NCBI GenBank assembly: GCA_963580285.1
Contig: OY757010.1
Coordinates: 152,726,714-152,790,713, forward strand
DNA length: 64,000 bases
Reading direction: 5' to 3'
Source of the DNA: Lucinisca nassula
Taxonomy: Eukaryota; Mollusca; Bivalvia; Lucinida; Lucinidae
The notes under the pieces were generated by a model. The model saw nothing but the letters and a program-made list of their open reading frames with translations. It did no database searches and was not told the origin of the DNA. Shown piece by piece: positions 50,858-60,441 of the stretch. Position 1 is the first letter of the stretch. Each line of letters opens with the position of its first letter. The position numbers and the translations under genes are program-made.

Positions 50858-53800
50858 CTTATAATAAAGAAATGCACTGGGGCAAACCCCAAGCTTCTTT
50901 ATGATCTATGTATGGCATATCTGCCTCTTATAATAAAGAAATGCATTGGGGCAAACCCGAAGCTTCTTAATGATCTATGTATGGCATATCTGCCTCTTAT
51001 AATAAAGAAATGCACTGGGGCAAACCCCAAGCTTCTTTATGATCTATGTATGGCATATCTGCCTCTAATATTAAAGAAATGTACTGGGGCAAACCCCAAG
51101 CTACTTAATGATACATGTATGGCAAATCTGCCTGCAATAATAAAGAAATGCACTGGGGCAAACCCCAAGCTTCTTTATGATCCATGTATGGCTTATCTGC
51201 CTCTTATAATATGGAAATGTACTGGGGCAAACCCCAAGCTACTTAATGATACATATATGGCATATCTGCCTGGAATAATAAAAACATGTACTGGTGCAAA
51301 CCCCAAGCTTCTTTATGATCCATGTATGGCATGTTTGCCTCTTATAATAAAGAAATATACTGGGGCAAACCCAAAGCTACTTAATGATATATGTATGGCA
51401 AATCTGCCTGCAATAATAAAGAAATGTTTTGGGACAAACCCCAAGCTACGTAATGATACATGTATTTTATATCTGCCTCTAATAATACTGAAATGTACTG
51501 GGGCAAACCCCAAGCCAGTTACTGATACATGTATGGCATATCAGCCTCTTATAATAAAGAAATGCACTGGGGCAAACCCCAAGCTTCTTTATGATCTATG
51601 TATGGCATATCTGTCTCTTATAATAAAGAAATGTACTGGGGCAAACCCCAAGCTACTTAATGATACATGTATGGCAAATCTGCCTGCAATAATAAAGAAA
51701 GGCACTTGGGCAAACCCCAAGCTTCGTAATGATACATGTATGGCATATCTGTCTCTTATAATAAAGATATGTACAGGGGCAAACCCCAAGCTACTTAATG
51801 ATACATATATGGCATATCTGCCTCTTATAATAAAGAAATGCACTAGAGCAAACCCCAAGCTTCTTTATGATACATGTATGCCATATTTGCCTCTTGTAAT
51901 AAAGAAATGTACTGGGGAAAACCCCAAGCTACTTAATGATACATGTATGGCAAATCTGCCTGCAATAATAAAGAAATGCACTTGGGCAAACCCCAAGCTT
52001 CGTAATGATACATGTATGGCATATCTGTCTCTTATAATAAAGATATGTACAGGGGCAAACCCCAAGCTACTTAATGATACATATATGGCATATCTGCCTC
52101 TTATAATAAAGAAATGCACTAGAGCAAACCCCAAGCTTCTTTATGATACATGTATGCCATATTTGCCTCTTGTAATAAAGAAATGTACTGGGGAAAACCC
52201 CAAGCTACTTAATGATACATGTATGGCAAATCTGCCTGCAACATTAAAAAAATGCACTGGGGCAAACCCCAAGCTACGTAATGATACATGTGTGGCATAT
52301 CTGCCTTTAATAGTAAAGAAATGTACTGGGGCAATCCACAAGCTTCTTTATCATCCATGTATTTCATATCTGCCTCTTATAATAAAGAAATGCACTGGGG
52401 CAAACCCCAAGCTTCTTTATGATCTATGTATGGCATATCTGCCTCTTATAATAAAGAAATGTACTGGGGCAAACCCCAAGCTACTTAATGATACATGTAT
52501 GGCAAATCTGCCTGCAATAATAAAGAAATGCACTGGGGCAAACCCCAAGCTTCGTAATTATACATGTATGGCATATCTGTCTCTTATAATAAAGATATGT
52601 ACTGGGGCAAACCCCAAGCTACTTAATGATACATACATTGTATATTGCATATCTGCCTCTTATAATAAAGAAATGCACTAGGGCAAACCCCAAGCTTCTT
52701 TATGATCCATGTATGGCATATCTGCCTCTTGTAATAAAGATATGCACTGGGGCAAACCCCAAGCTTCTTTATGATCCATGTATGGCTTATCTGCCTCTTA
52801 TAATATAGAAATGTACTGGGGCAAACCCCAAGCTACTTAATGATACATTTATGGCATATCTGCCTGCAATAATAAAAACATGTACTGATGCAAACCACAA
52901 ACTTCTTTATGATCCATGTATGTCATTTCAGCCTCTTATTATAAAGAAATGAACTTGGGCAAAACCCAAGCTTCTTTATGATCCATGTATGTCATGTCTG
53001 CCTCTTATAATAAAGAAATATACTGGGGCAAACCCCAAGCTACTTAATGATACATGTATGGCAAATCTGCCTGCAATAATAAAGAAATGCACTGGGGCAA
53101 ACCCCAAGCTTCTTTATGATCCATGTATGGCTTATCTGCCTCTTATAATATAGAAATGTACTGGGACAAACCCCAAGCTACTTAATGATACATATATGGC
53201 AAATATGCCTGCAATAATAAAGGAATGTTTTGGGACAAACCCCAAGCTACGTAATGATACATGTATGGCATATCTGCCTCTAATAATAAAGAAATGTACT
53301 GGGGCAAACCCCAAGCTACTTAATGATACATGTTTGGCATATCTCCCTCTAATAATAAAGAAATGTACTTGGCAAACCCCAAGCTACTTAATGATACATG
53401 TATGGCATATCTGCCTCTTATAATAAAGAAATGTACTGGGGCAAACCCCAAGCTACGTAATGATACATGTATGGCATATCTGCCTCTAATAATAATGAAA
53501 TGTACTGGGGCAAACCCCAAGCTACTTACTGATGCATGTATGGCATATCTGCTTCTTATAATAAAAACATGTACTGCTGCAAATCCCAAGCTTCATTGTG
53601 ATCCATGTATCGCATATCAGCCTCTTACAATAAAGAAATGTACTGGGGCAAACCCAAAGCTATTTTATGATCCATGTATGGCTTATCTGCCTCTTATAAT
53701 AAAGAAATCTACTTGGGCAAACCCCAAGATACTTAATGTTACATGTATGGCATCTACCTCTTATAATAAAGAAACTATCTGGGGCAAACCCCAAGCTTCT

Positions 53801-54479
53801 TTATGATCCATGTATGGCATATCTGCCTCTTATAACGAAGAAATGCACTGGGGCAAACCCCAAGCTACTTAATGATACATGTATGGAATATCTGCCTCTA
53901 ATAATAAAGACATGTACTGGGGCAAACCCCAAACTACGTAATGATACATGTATGGCATATCTGCCTGCAATAATAAAGGAATGTACTGGGGCAAACCCCA
54001 AGCTTCGTAATGATCCATGTATGGCATATCTGCCTCTTATAATAAAGTAATGTACTGGGGCAAACCCCAAGCTACTTACTGATGCATGTGTGGCAAACCT
54101 GCTTGCAATAATAAAGAAATGCACCGGGGCAAACCCCAAGCTACTTAATGATACATGTATGGCATATCTGCCTCTAATAATAAAGAAATGCACTGGGGCA
54201 AACCCCAAGCTACTTAATGATACGTGTATGGCATATCTGCCTCCAATAATAAAGAAATGCACTGGGGCAAACCCCAAGCTACTTAGTGATACAAGTATGG
54301 TATATCTGCCTGCAATAATAAAGAAATGTACTGGGGCAAACTCCAAGCTACGTAATGATACATGTATGGCATATCTGCCTCTTATAATAAAGAAATGCAC
54401 TGGGGCCAACCCCAAGCTACTTAAAGATCAATGTATGGCATGTATGCCCCTAATAATAAAGAAATGCACTGGGTAAACC
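50858..54479. repeat. Right part of the satellite core
   Basis: Up to about 52420 it repeats 40.55-42.1 kb at 10311-bp offset. It holds the longest plus-strand open frame of the array (50912-52681, 589 codons). From about 53200 the monomers form a different series resembling 19.7-20.4 kb. Near the right end (53801-54415) a minus-strand frame of 204 codons is open opposite interrupted plus-strand frames. Confidence 0.85.
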
Positions 54480-54668
54480 CCAAACTTCTCTTCTTGCAAC
54501 ATTCTACGTAACATTTAAATTACAGTACTATATTGAAGCAACCCCAAGCTACTTAAAGATCTAAGTATGGCATATCATCCTCAAATGATTAAGAAATGCA
54601 GTGGGGCAAACCCCAAGCTTCTCGTCGTGCAACATTCTACTTAACATTTAAATAATAGTACTATATTG
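54480..54668. repeat. Right edge of the satellite: two long monomers
   Basis: Two units carry the extra segment seen at the left edge: GCAACATTCTACGTAAC then TTAAATTACAGTACTATATT near 54498, and a second one near 54630. The array ends within the second at about 54668. Both array ends thus lie in the same type of segment. Confidence 0.85.
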
Positions 54669-54720
54669 CTGTAGACACAAACTCTATACCAAAGTCCTTG
54701 ACCCTTGACCCTAGAATCAG

Positions 54721-54880
54721 TGCTCTGGCGAGACTGCGCATATGCGCAGGTGGTCTTTAGCCCGTGTTGGTGCTCTGGCAAGACTGAGCATATTCGCAGG
54801 CGGTCTTTAGCCTATGTTGGTGCTCTGGCGAGACTGGCCATATTCGCAGGTGGTCTTTAGAACATGTTGGCGCTCTATAG
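54721..54880. repeat. 50-bp tandem repeat, ~3.2 copies
   Basis: TGCTCTGGCGAGACTG or a close variant starts at 54721, 54771 and 54821, with a partial copy at 54871. Each unit contains CGCAGG(T/C)GGTCTTTAG. The first unit has the palindrome TGCGCATATGCGCA. Confidence 0.85.
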
Positions 54881-54972
54881 ATATGAAGGCCTCTACTGCA
54901 GGCTTAGCCTATTCTGTAAGCAGGCGAGACTCGGGTGAGGCTGTGCTTCTGCACAGGCTAGCTTGAGCCGAA

Positions 54973-55395
54973 GTTGGTACCCAGGCGATAAGGAACCTTT
55001 TTTTGTGGGCTGGCTAAACGGTGCTCAATCAAGCTATTAAAGCAAATGCGTGGCGCCCATTACGCATTTTACGCATGTGCGTAATGTGAAATACATGCAA
55101 CAAGGAGAAATCATCAAAATAAAAGCATTTCCCATTGCATATCTATAGGGTGGGGGCAACTCTTAAAGGAAAAAAAAAATGCTCCCAAGGGTAGCATTTT
55201 TTTTCCTTTAAAAGCACCCCCATTTTTTCAATGACATGTTCCTCTTTATCCGTAGTAGATTTGTTCTGGCTACGCCGCTGTAAAACGGGCTAAATGGCGC
55301 TCACTGAAGTTAATAAAGCCTGATTATTGTATACGCAGGCGCTAAGGAACATTTTCTTGTGAACTGGCTAAATAAGCGTACACGGTTAATAAACC
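54973..55395. repeat. Diverged direct repeats flanking a poly(A/T) hairpin
   Basis: CAGGCGATAAGGAAC through GGCTGGCTAAACGG (54973-55025) is repeated in diverged form at about 55334-55385 (CAGGCGCTAAGGAAC, AACTGGCTAAATAAG). Between them an inverted repeat pairs 55162-55183 (TTAAAGG, a run of A, ATGCT) with 55192-55212 (AGCAT, a run of T, CCTTTAA). Weaker pairing of flanking G and C runs extends it to about 55151-55222. It could be a small MITE. No gene. Confidence 0.6.
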
Positions 55396-55698
55396 TGGTA
55401 ATTGTATACCTCGACACCGGTAGCAAGTGGATGGAAACAAGAAAATAAGCGGATGGAAAAAAGGGTTTGCCCTGGCTGACAGCCCGAGGTTGCTACCGGA
55501 TAAGTAAATTTGTAAGTAGTTGTTTGAAGTTTCATTGACATTGAATGTAACAACGTATTCATTATTTAAATCATTAAAGCCTTGACAGTAGAGTGGTTGA
55601 TTGTAATTCAGGTGTTGCTTTGGAGACTATGTGCACATTTCTTAGCCAATTAAGTGGATACGATATGATTTCGCGCGGATCTAATATTCGTAGCTATC
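55396..55698. other. Intergenic, no gene seen
   Basis: It holds one short inverted repeat, CCGGTAGCAA (55417-55426) against TTGCTACCGG (55490-55499). Otherwise nothing is recognised up to the TIR element. Confidence 0.5.
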
Positions 55699-55702
55699 TA
55701 TA

Positions 55703-56085
55703 GGAGGTCTCAGGAATTCCGTTTATGACGTCATTCTTGCGCATGCGCAAAATACTGGCCGTTAATTGAAACGGCCATTGCTATTCAAATGTATTGGCGG
55801 AACATAAAATGCTAACAATAGTCAGACATTTTGAGAGAAAATATACCCATTTTCATTGAAATAATGCCTCGAGAAAGAAAGAATGATATTTTACTTTCAT
55901 TACCGAAATTCATTTATCCTAAATCCGTTTTTTTATTGACGAAAATCCTTTCGTGAATGACCCATGTCAATGGCTTGAGATACCGTTATTCACGAAATAA
56001 GTTTTTACGTAACTTTCGTTTTATCTATCTATCTATCTTGAGAAATCTGTCCAACGATCTGTCTACATGTGCAGACATGTTAAGT
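55703..56085 (+). repeat. 'A' end of the outer transposon (left arm)
   Basis: It is the inverted partner of 59011-59457. Shared landmarks are GGAATTCCGTTTATGACGTC, TTGCGCATGCGCAAA, CATTTGAATAG in complement, CTCGAG and AACTTTCGTTTTATC. A short (ATCT)n run of about four units at 56022-56038 is the counterpart of the long GATA array in the nested copy. Identity looks high but with scattered changes. Confidence 0.85.
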
Positions 56086-57414
56086 CTCCCGAAAATCGCG
56101 GGAGACTCCCGAAAAAATAGTTTTTTTCTCACACCTCACGAAATGCAGGATAAACTCCCGGAAAATGAAAATACCGTTTTTGGGCAAATTTTTTAAAAGC
56201 TGCGCTTGTATTTTCGTGTGTGCAAACCAGCGGAAAAATCCAAGTTAATCAGTGATAATAATTAATGCACTGTCCCGTATTATTGGGGATTAAAACACGG
56301 TTCCACACCTGTAGATGGGCATTAACAAATGAAAACTGCCATTTCTTGAAGTGATTGCAAAAAATGAAAGTAAATCATAACGGGTAATTTCCTTCAACCA
56401 ACGGACCATGACTTTTGTTAGTTAACCGAATCTTGTTTTAAACGCCAACCATATTTGTCACAGACCAGTCTATTCTATTATTACACTGTATACACAAGCC
56501 TCCGGTGTTTTCGATAAGCCTACAATCTTCTGCGTGACAAGGTGTGAAAATAAGATTAAGTTATGGCTCTAATTTGCATTTATCCCCAAGTCATAAAATT
56601 TAATCCACAATTAGTGTGAAAATGATGTAATCGCTCCTCAGATGTTTAGCTACATCTAACGGTAAATGTATGCATTATGCATAACAAAAACAGACTATTC
56701 TACTGTCTCGTGCATGGTTATGTTTTGGCGCCAAAATACCAGATACTTGGCGGGAAAAGTCAAACGCTTTAATGTGTGTAAACACATCTGTATGCTGTTG
56801 TTGGTGATTGACACGAAGCTTCCCGGGATAAGTCGGGAATTGTGGAAGGCACCATTCCCTATCCATCTCTATCCACACCCGTTTAGCTATCGAGAAAATA
56901 TTGTTTTACCGGTTGCAAACATTTACGCCCCATTAAAATAAAACAAACATTAAACACGTGCGGGGTTGCTGAGGTGGGATGACGTCATTTTCCGATCGCG
57001 TGCAGAAAAATGGTAACTGCTGTTTGTGAACGGTGGATTTCATGGCGATTTGGGTGGTGGAGACCATTGATGTTGGCTTTGAACTTGCTTGTTGAGCGGG
57101 TGTGAAAGTTTTGGATGGAGGGGTCCTCGTCTTGTGGCTGGATCATTAAATTATAAACTAATCTGCATTCTTTATTCTCTTTTCTCGCTAACCTGACACG
57201 TTTGATCTTTTTAGTTTTTCAGCTGCAGCTTGTGTTAATCATGCGTGTCAAGTTTATATAACTATCAGTATCTTTAATTGCTAATTGGACTGTCTGCAAT
57301 TAGTTTGAACTTGAAAAAGTACCGTTATTGACCGTGACAACTACAGTATTATCTACCGTATTTTCGCACTTAAAAGTCGGAGGGGAATAAAGTTGTTGTG
57401 CTTGAAACTTGATC
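56086..57414. other. Interior of the outer transposon, no gene seen
   Basis: The longest frame (56666-56941, 91 codons) has no recognisable motif and an overlapping frame on the other strand, so I do not call it. The inverted repeat CTCCCG/CGGGAG (56086-56104) starts the segment. Some of this could be host DNA captured by the element, or transposon interior that once linked to 60141-60441. Confidence 0.5.
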
Positions 57415-57668
57415 GAAACCTTGGATGGCCCTTGGAATATATAATTCATTGGGCTACTTTTGTTGTGACCTTGACATCAACATGACCCCAAGGTCAAAGG
57501 TAAAAAGGATGACTTTGCCATATCTTCTAAACTATGGCAGTTACACTTCTGAAACTTTGGTTATTGGATGGCTGTTGGAATATAGAAACATGGGAATATT
57601 ATTGGTGGACCTCAACATAAACCCAAGGTCAAAGGTCAAAAAGTATGACTTCGGCATATCTTCTAAAC
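57415..57668. repeat. ~144-bp satellite, left part (about 1.8 units)
   Basis: Units carry TTACACTTCTGAAACTTTGG, GGATGGCCCTTGGAATATA and a CCAAGGTCAAAGGTC block. The array stops within ...CTAAAC TATA at the nested transposon and continues at 59462 in phase. A perfect AGGTCAAAGGTCA lies at 57626-57638. Confidence 0.85.
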
Positions 57669-57902
57669 TATAGGAGCTTTTTCGTGACGTACTTCCGGTT
57701 CTAAAAATAGAACGGGAAAAGCCCTGGCCGTCATCTGTCGTATTGCTTCAAAGGCAGTGGGACAGATTAAGTGTTAATTACAGTGTAAAACAGTGGGATT
57801 CTTTTAAACTTTTGGGGAATTCTAATGTAAGATATTGGGAGAAACACCGATATGCTGCCAGATGTGAAATTTCGCATTACGAAAATGATATATTGTACAT
57901 AC

Positions 57903-57904
<2 letters not shown>

Positions 57905-57967
<63 letters not shown>
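57905..57967. repeat. (CT)n microsatellite, ~63 bp
   Basis: Perfect TC dinucleotide run within the nested transposon's 'B' arm. The equivalent position in the outer 'B' arm (about 61493-61506) has only a short GA run. The serine-leucine and arginine-glutamate frames across it are artefacts. Confidence 0.95.
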
Positions 57968-57969
<2 letters not shown>

Positions 57970-58359
57970 GCACCAACAATTAGCGAGCGCAGGCAAATGT
58001 AAAATGTAAATTACAGTTTGTCGTTAAATGACGTTACGTCAACCGACATGTAGCGTGTCAACAACGTCGTGTCTACATCAAACCAACTTCAAAGCGATGT
58101 ATTGAATTTGACATTGCAACGTCGATGAAACGTCACAATGTTTCGTTGGCGATAATGCGGCGTTGCTTAATAAAGTGTCATTTGCTCAGTGCTCGGACCC
58201 ATCAAGACTCAGTGGGATTGGAACATTAAATTCAAAACAAACGTAGAACACCCTTTCAGAGCATAAGAATGTTAAACACTCCTTCGCAAGTGCAAGATTT
58301 TACAGTAAAATCTGGTAGATTTGTAGATTGATTCAACCTGTCCAGCCCTTAGGTCTACA

Positions 58360-58589
58360 TTAACCCATTTGGTACCGGAAACCCCAAAGGGGGTAAGTTA
58401 CAAACAGTGCAGGCCCAGATCAGACGCCGCAGCAGAACGCGGCGTCTGATCAGGGCATACACTGTTTGCAAAAAGTTCGGCCATTTCCCAAATAAATTTT
58501 GAAGAAAACACAACCTGACACCCCTAAATTTTGCAAATGACTCCTGCTATATATAAGGAGGAAGATTCCATTTGGTACAAAAAGGGTTA
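58360..58589. mobile_element. MITE-like hairpin element inside the 'B' arm
   Basis: The ends are inverted: TTAACCCATTTGGTACC at 58360 against the complement of TTTGGTACAAAAAGGGTTA ending at 58589. The interior has a perfect 13-bp stem, GATCAGACGCCGC (58418-58430) with GCGGCGTCTGATC (58439-58451), and CAAACAGTG/CACTGTTTG further out. The mirrored copy in the outer arm lies at about 60891-61105, so this MITE was already in the family before the nested insertion. Related hairpins lie at 62391-62440 and 62968-63003. Confidence 0.7.
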
Positions 58590-59010
58590 TGGGCTTCTTG
58601 GATACAGGGATCAGTCAAACCATCTCAACGGTCACATGCCATTGAAGTGAGATAGAGTGGTTGTCGACGGCATGACGTCGAGCCAACATTGACTCGACGC
58701 CCGCCTGTAAGTCCACTCATTGGTTGTTGTTTTTTTTCGACCGTCAGTATGTTTATTTACCTGTCTAACAGTCCGTCCGTTCGTCTGTTAGTCATTCAGT
58801 CGGTCTGTGTGTCGTCTGTCTGTCTACTGTCAGTTTGTCAGTCAAACCCATCTCTGTCTCTCTATCTCATGCCAACGGTCATATGATAATGAAGTGAGTT
58901 GGAGTGGATGTCGACGGCATGACGTCGAACCAACATTGACTCAACGCCCCTCCGTCAGTCCACTCATTAGTTTATTTCGACTGTCAGTATGGACATTTAA
59001 ATTGCACATG

Positions 59011-59036
59011 TAGACAGATCGTTGGACAGATTTCTC

Positions 59037-59133
<97 letters not shown>

Positions 59134-59457
59134 CGAATAAAACGAAAGTTACGTAAAAACTTATTTTGTGAATAACGTTATCTCAAGCCATTGACATGTG
59201 TCATTCACGAAAAGATTTTCGTCAATTAAAAACGGATTTAGGATAAATGAATTTCGGTAATGAAAGTAAAATATCATTCTTTCCTTCTCGAGGCATTATT
59301 TCAATGAAAACGGGTATATTTTCTCTCAAAATGTCTGAGTATTGTTAGCATTTTAAGTTTCGCCAATACATTTGAATAGCGATGGCCGTTTCAATTGACG
59401 GCCAGTACTTTGCGCATGCGCAAGAATGACGTCATAAACGGAATTCCTAAAACCTCC
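59011..59457 (-). repeat. 'A' end of the nested transposon (right arm)
   Basis: Reverse-complement partner of 55703-56070, ending in CCTAAAACCTCC just before TATA. It contains the long GATA microsatellite, which accounts for most of the length difference from its partner. Confidence 0.85.
59039..59133. repeat. (GATA)n microsatellite, ~95 bp
   Basis: About 23 GATA units with one interruption (GATATAGATA near 59071). The counterpart in the outer transposon arm has about four units (56022-56038), so expansion took place in this copy. Confidence 0.95.
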
Positions 59458-59461
59458 TATA

Positions 59462-60140
59462 GGAGTTACACTTCTGAAACTTTGTTTATCAATTAGAATG
59501 TTCTTTGCAACTTTTTTGGTTATTGGATGGCCCTTGGAATATAGAATGAATTGGGCTACTTTTGGCATGACCTTGACCTCAACATGACCCCAAGGTCAAA
59601 GATCAAAAAGTATGACTTTGACATTTCTTAACTATTGGAGTTACACTTCTGAAACTTTGCTTATTAGATGGCCCTTGGAATATAGAATAAATTGGACTAC
59701 TTTTGGGGTGACCTTGACCTCAACATGACCCCAAGGTCAAAGGTCAAAAAGTATTATTTTGCCACATCTTCTAAACTATTGGAGTTACACTTCTGAAACT
59801 TTGGTTATTGGATGGCCCTTGGAATATAGACTGAATTGGGCTACTTTTGGCATGACCTTGACCTCAACAGGACCCCAAGGTCAAAGGTCAAAAAGTATGA
59901 CTTTGCCATATCTCCTTAACTATTGGAATTACACTTCTGAAACTTTGCTTATTGGATGGCCCTTGGAATATAGAACACATTGGGCTACTTTTGGTGTGAC
60001 TTTGACCTCAACATGACCCCAATGTCAAAGGTCAAAAAGTATTATTGTGCCATATCTTCTAAACTAGTGGAGCTACACTTCTGAAACTTTGGTTACTGGA
60101 TGGCCCTTGGAATATAGAATCAATTGGGCTACTTTTGTGA
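59462..60140. repeat. ~144-bp satellite, right part (about 4.7 units)
   Basis: GGAGTTACACTTCTGAAAC or a close variant starts at 59462, 59637, 59781, 59925 and 60069. The spacing is 144 bp except the first (~175 bp), which includes a ~32-bp insertion. Each unit has TGACCTTGACCTCAACATGACC and CCAAGGTCAAAGGTCA. Perfect AGGTCAAAGGTCA lies at 59734-59746 and 59878-59890. Continuous in phase with 57415-57668. Confidence 0.9.
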
Positions 60141-60441
60141 CCTATCTGGGCATAAATGATAAGACATGCTCTTGTACTGAAGCATTATACACCTGGGACA
60201 GGGGTGGGGGGATGGGGGCACTGGTATGGCTAGGTGTTAATTTGTAGGTATCTTCCCAAGGAAATGATTTTAAAAATATTTATTAGTTATTTATCCATGA
60301 ATAGGAGTGTAAAAAATGTTAAATATCTCTCAGAATGCACCATTTTCTAGCCTATCCTGAGAGCTTGCCACCATTACATCGCGCCTTTGGCACTCGCCAA
60401 TCCTCCTCGAACGCGCTGTCTCCCTCATTTTAATTTTTAAA
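60141..60441. other. Interior of the outer transposon, no gene seen
   Basis: G-rich patch (60199-60219) and AT-rich sequence, with no open frame of note. It lies between the ~144-bp satellite and the 'B' arm. Confidence 0.5.

Larger units (their letters stand above)
9328..54668. repeat. 45-kb satellite array, 69-bp monomer
   Basis: The monomer runs roughly as ATGTATGGCATATCTGCCTC, then TTATAATAAAGAAATG, then TACTGGGGCAAACCCCAAGC, then TACTTAATGATAC, total 69 bp. Roughly 600 copies fill this span apart from a retroelement insertion and nine ~100-bp MITE-like inserts. Each typical monomer has two palindromic cores (ATACATGTAT and TGGGGCAAACCCCA) and an AATAAA hexamer. Variants differ mainly at three places: CTTATAATA, CTAATAATA, CTGCAATAATA or CTGGAATAATA; the 3' end CTTCTTTATGATC, CTACTTAATGATAC, CTACGTAATGATAC or CTACTTACTGATAC; and GCATAT, GCAAAT or GCTTAT. 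Because 69 is divisible by three, long open frames arise on both strands (up to 589 codons plus, 227 or more minus). I treat these as non-coding. Confidence 0.95.
57669..59461. mobile_element. Nested, internally deleted copy of the TIR transposon (1.79 kb)
   Basis: It lies in the opposite orientation to the outer element. The left end is the 'B' type (57669 onward, inverted partner of 60442-61745). The right end is the 'A' type (to 59461, inverted partner of 55699-56070). The two arms meet at the short shared sequence GCACATG (59004-59010), so the interior seen in the outer element is missing, consistent with a microhomology deletion. TATA flanks both ends (57669-57672, 59458-59461), and removing the insert rejoins the ~144-bp satellite in phase. 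The arms carry a nested ~230-bp MITE (58360-58589) and expanded CT and GATA microsatellites. Non-coding. Confidence 0.8.

Noticed and set aside
50912..52681. 589-codon plus-strand open frame, and the similar frames at 29825-31387, 35055-36485, 40601-42145 and 45373-46773
   Set aside because: All are 69-bp satellite read in phase. The opposite strand is also largely open, near-identical copies are broken by small indels (for example near 46725), and substitutions do not favour one frame.
18309..54420. Telomere-like repeat because of GGGGTTTG on the minus strand
   Set aside because: The motif occurs once per 69-bp monomer, not in short tandem telomeric units, and the array is flanked by ordinary repeat DNA on both sides.
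9328..54668. CRISPR array
   Set aside because: The repeats are contiguous 69-bp monomers without unique spacers, no cas genes are present, and the context is a eukaryotic repeat landscape.
56666..56941. 91-codon open frame in the transposon interior as a transposase remnant
   Set aside because: No catalytic or zinc-finger motif recognised, and a frame of similar length is open on the other strand.
57767..58009. Ser-Leu repeat and Arg-Glu repeat proteins across the CT microsatellite
   Set aside because: Translation of a dinucleotide run; no supporting frame outside it.
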